The notes beneath the pieces are model-generated. The model was not told the DNA's origin. It searched no databases and saw only the letters and a program-made list of their open reading frames with translations. A stretch of DNA of 64,000 nt from Antedon mediterranea. Lineage: Eukaryota; Echinodermata; Crinoidea; Comatulida; Antedonidae. The stretch lies in NCBI RefSeq assembly GCF_964355755.1, contig NC_092677.1, positions 22,474,101 to 22,538,100 on the forward strand, read 5' to 3'. The first letter of the stretch is position 1. Each line of letters opens with the position of its first letter. Shown here one piece after another: positions 62,694 to 64,000 of this stretch. Position numbers and translations under genes: made by a program.

Positions 62694-64000
62694 TTAGTTG
62701 ATTTGATGATAGTAGTAGAAAACCAGGCCCTCTATAATTTGTTGATATTCTGGGCACCAAGTTATTGGAGTGGATGATGGAACTTGTCCCTTGTCCTTGT
62801 TGTTTTTCTGTTTAGCTTGTCTTTTTTTGTTCTTCGTATGATTTTTCTTTAAACTTCCAGCTTGTATTAGTAACACGAATAGGGGTTTCGCCCTCTTTGA
62901 GTAATCTCTTAAGTAGCGTCTATAGTATCCAGTGAACCCTAAGAGTTTCCTTACTTCGCCTACCGTCTGTGGAACTTTTGTTTTGAGTGTATTGAGCGCC
63001 TCGGTATCCTTAGGATCCGGTCTGTACCCTTCCTGGCTAATAATTCGACCTAAGTATTTGACTTCCGATTGAAATAGATGACATTTAGTTGGTTTTAGTT
63101 TCATTCCCTTTTCTTGAACCCGTCGAAGCAGTTCCTTTAGATTGCTCATATGGTTCTCAAAGGTTTTTCCGTAAACAATAATGTCGTCTAGATACACTTC
63201 ACAAATTCTATGATTATATAGACCATCTAAAGCGTCCTCCATACACCTCTGATATGCAGCTGGGGCATTCTTCAATCCAAAAGGGACTCGCACCCATTCA
63301 TGTAAATCCCAGGGAGTGACAAAAGCAGGGAGTGACAAAAGCAGTGAGTGGACGACTATCTGGGTGCATATATCCCTGGTGGTATGCCTTGCCTTGGTCC
63401 AATGTACTAAACCACATATTTCCCCCAAGTCTGTCGAGCACATCTTGTATTCGGGGGATGGGTTGACAATCTGGTATGGTCTTCCGATTTAGGTCTCTAT
63501 AGTCGATGCATAGCCGTAGTCCTCCATCTTTTTTTCGCACACAAACTACTGGTGAAGCATATGGTGATTCGGATTTTACTATCCAGCCTTGGTCAATCAG
63601 TTCTCGAAGATATTCTTTTACTTCTTGAAAGAGAGGTCTGGGTATAGATTGATAGGTTTTCTGTACTGGTATGTTGTCGGTTAGGTTAATTTTCATTTCA
63701 AGACTCGGTATTGAACCCATATCTCGGTCATGTTGACTGAAACTGTTAGACTCATCTTGCAACATCTTTTCAACCAATGTTCGTTGGTTATCATTTAAAT
63801 GGTTGAAGTTAATTTTAAATATCCAATCATTACTTCCTGGGTTCATCTCTACACTAGTAGCAGCTGTCTGCACATTTCTCATGGGATTATCCTCGTTGAC
63901 TGTATTACTTTTAGTGTCCAATCTGCCATGATATACTGCTGTCACTAGTTGTAATTTTCAATCTTCTTTGGGATAATCAGTGTTCTGTCAGTCCTGTTGG
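62694..64000 (-). pseudogene. Gypsy reverse transcriptase, broken by a 16-bp duplication; runs off the window
   Basis: Minus strand, first block (63945-63298): FQEVKEYLRELIDQGWIVKS, SPYASPVVCVRKKDGGLRLC, IDYRDLNRKTIPDCQPIPRI, MWFSTLDQGKAYHQGYM. Second block in another frame (about 63310-62694): HEWVRVPFGLKNAPAAYQRC, CEVYLDDIIVYGKTFENHMS (YLDD active site), MKLKPTKCHLFQSEVKYLGR and LLGFTGYYRRYLRDYSKRAK. The frames join where a 16-bp unit AGGGAGTGACAAAAGC is duplicated in tandem (63311-63326, 63327-63342). Removing one copy would restore continuity. The second block ends with a lysine-rich insert and stops at EGLVFYYYHQIN before RNase H. The upstream part of the element lies beyond the window. 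Confidence 0.9.

Noticed and set aside
1-64000. tRNA, rRNA or snRNA genes
   Set aside because: I looked for T-arm words such as GGTTCGAATCC with matching acceptor stems and for rRNA-like conserved words and found none. A covariance-model scan would be needed to exclude small RNA genes.

Overview
This 64 kb window is AT-rich metazoan DNA. It has no bacterial operon logic, and coding signal comes as short exons with GT/AG junctions separated by long non-coding stretches. The frequent GGCCTA/TAGGCCTA words, together with the mix of transposon lineages (Penelope-like, Tc1/pogo, Harbinger, hAT, Mutator-like, DIRS, several gypsy groups, CR1/L2-like and L1/Tx1-like LINEs), suggest a marine invertebrate, possibly an echinoderm or another basal deuterostome. 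That placement is inference. No intact conventional host gene is recognisable. Almost every readable protein is from a mobile element or a repeated transposon-like gene family.

Layout: 2.5-3.7 kb holds a broken BEN-domain gene (minus). 3.9-6.1 kb holds a dead Tc1/mariner transposase and a 5'-truncated LINE. 7.36-8.9 kb is a Penelope-like (PLE) endonuclease fragment with internal tandem copies, enclosed by long inverted arms. 9.7-10.6 kb is a decayed transposon-like gene containing a 43-bp x5 array. 10.76-14.86 kb is a pogo-type transposon with an apparently intact 513-codon transposase, into which a 1.08-kb foldback element with 90-bp perfect terminal repeats and a 10-bp target duplication has inserted. 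The pogo element itself sits next to, and probably split, a LINE. 16.4-19.7 kb holds a SWIM-finger (MULE-like) fragment and a hAT transposase pseudogene. 20.26-20.86 kb is a second PLE fragment, again inside inverted arms. 21.8-22.2 kb is gypsy debris. 24.8-26.9 kb and 31.0-36.5 kb are two minus-strand paralogues of one widespread uncharacterised gene family. The second is interrupted by a very young 4.34-kb gypsy-type element (31360-35699) whose LTRs differ at only 2 of 509 positions and whose single 813-codon reading frame lacks reverse transcriptase, RNase H and the integrase core. 37.2-37.8 kb is a third PLE fragment with a hammerhead-like motif beside it. 39.1-46.5 kb is a mosaic of LINE ORF1/endonuclease, three gypsy fragments, a DIRS-type ORF1 and a Harbinger transposase. 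49-53.6 kb is a decayed gypsy gag-protease-RT-RNase H. 56.1-56.9 kb is a TA-flanked non-autonomous DNA element. 58-61 kb holds an uncharacterised exon pair and an L1/Tx1-like LINE tail. 62-64 kb holds a minimal 29-bp palindromic insertion with an identifiable empty site, and a gypsy RT broken by a 16-bp duplication.

The window is best read as a nested transposon graveyard with at least two recent arrivals: the deleted gypsy, which probably depended on proteins supplied in trans, and the pogo/foldback pair. Elements inserted into other elements give a partial relative chronology.
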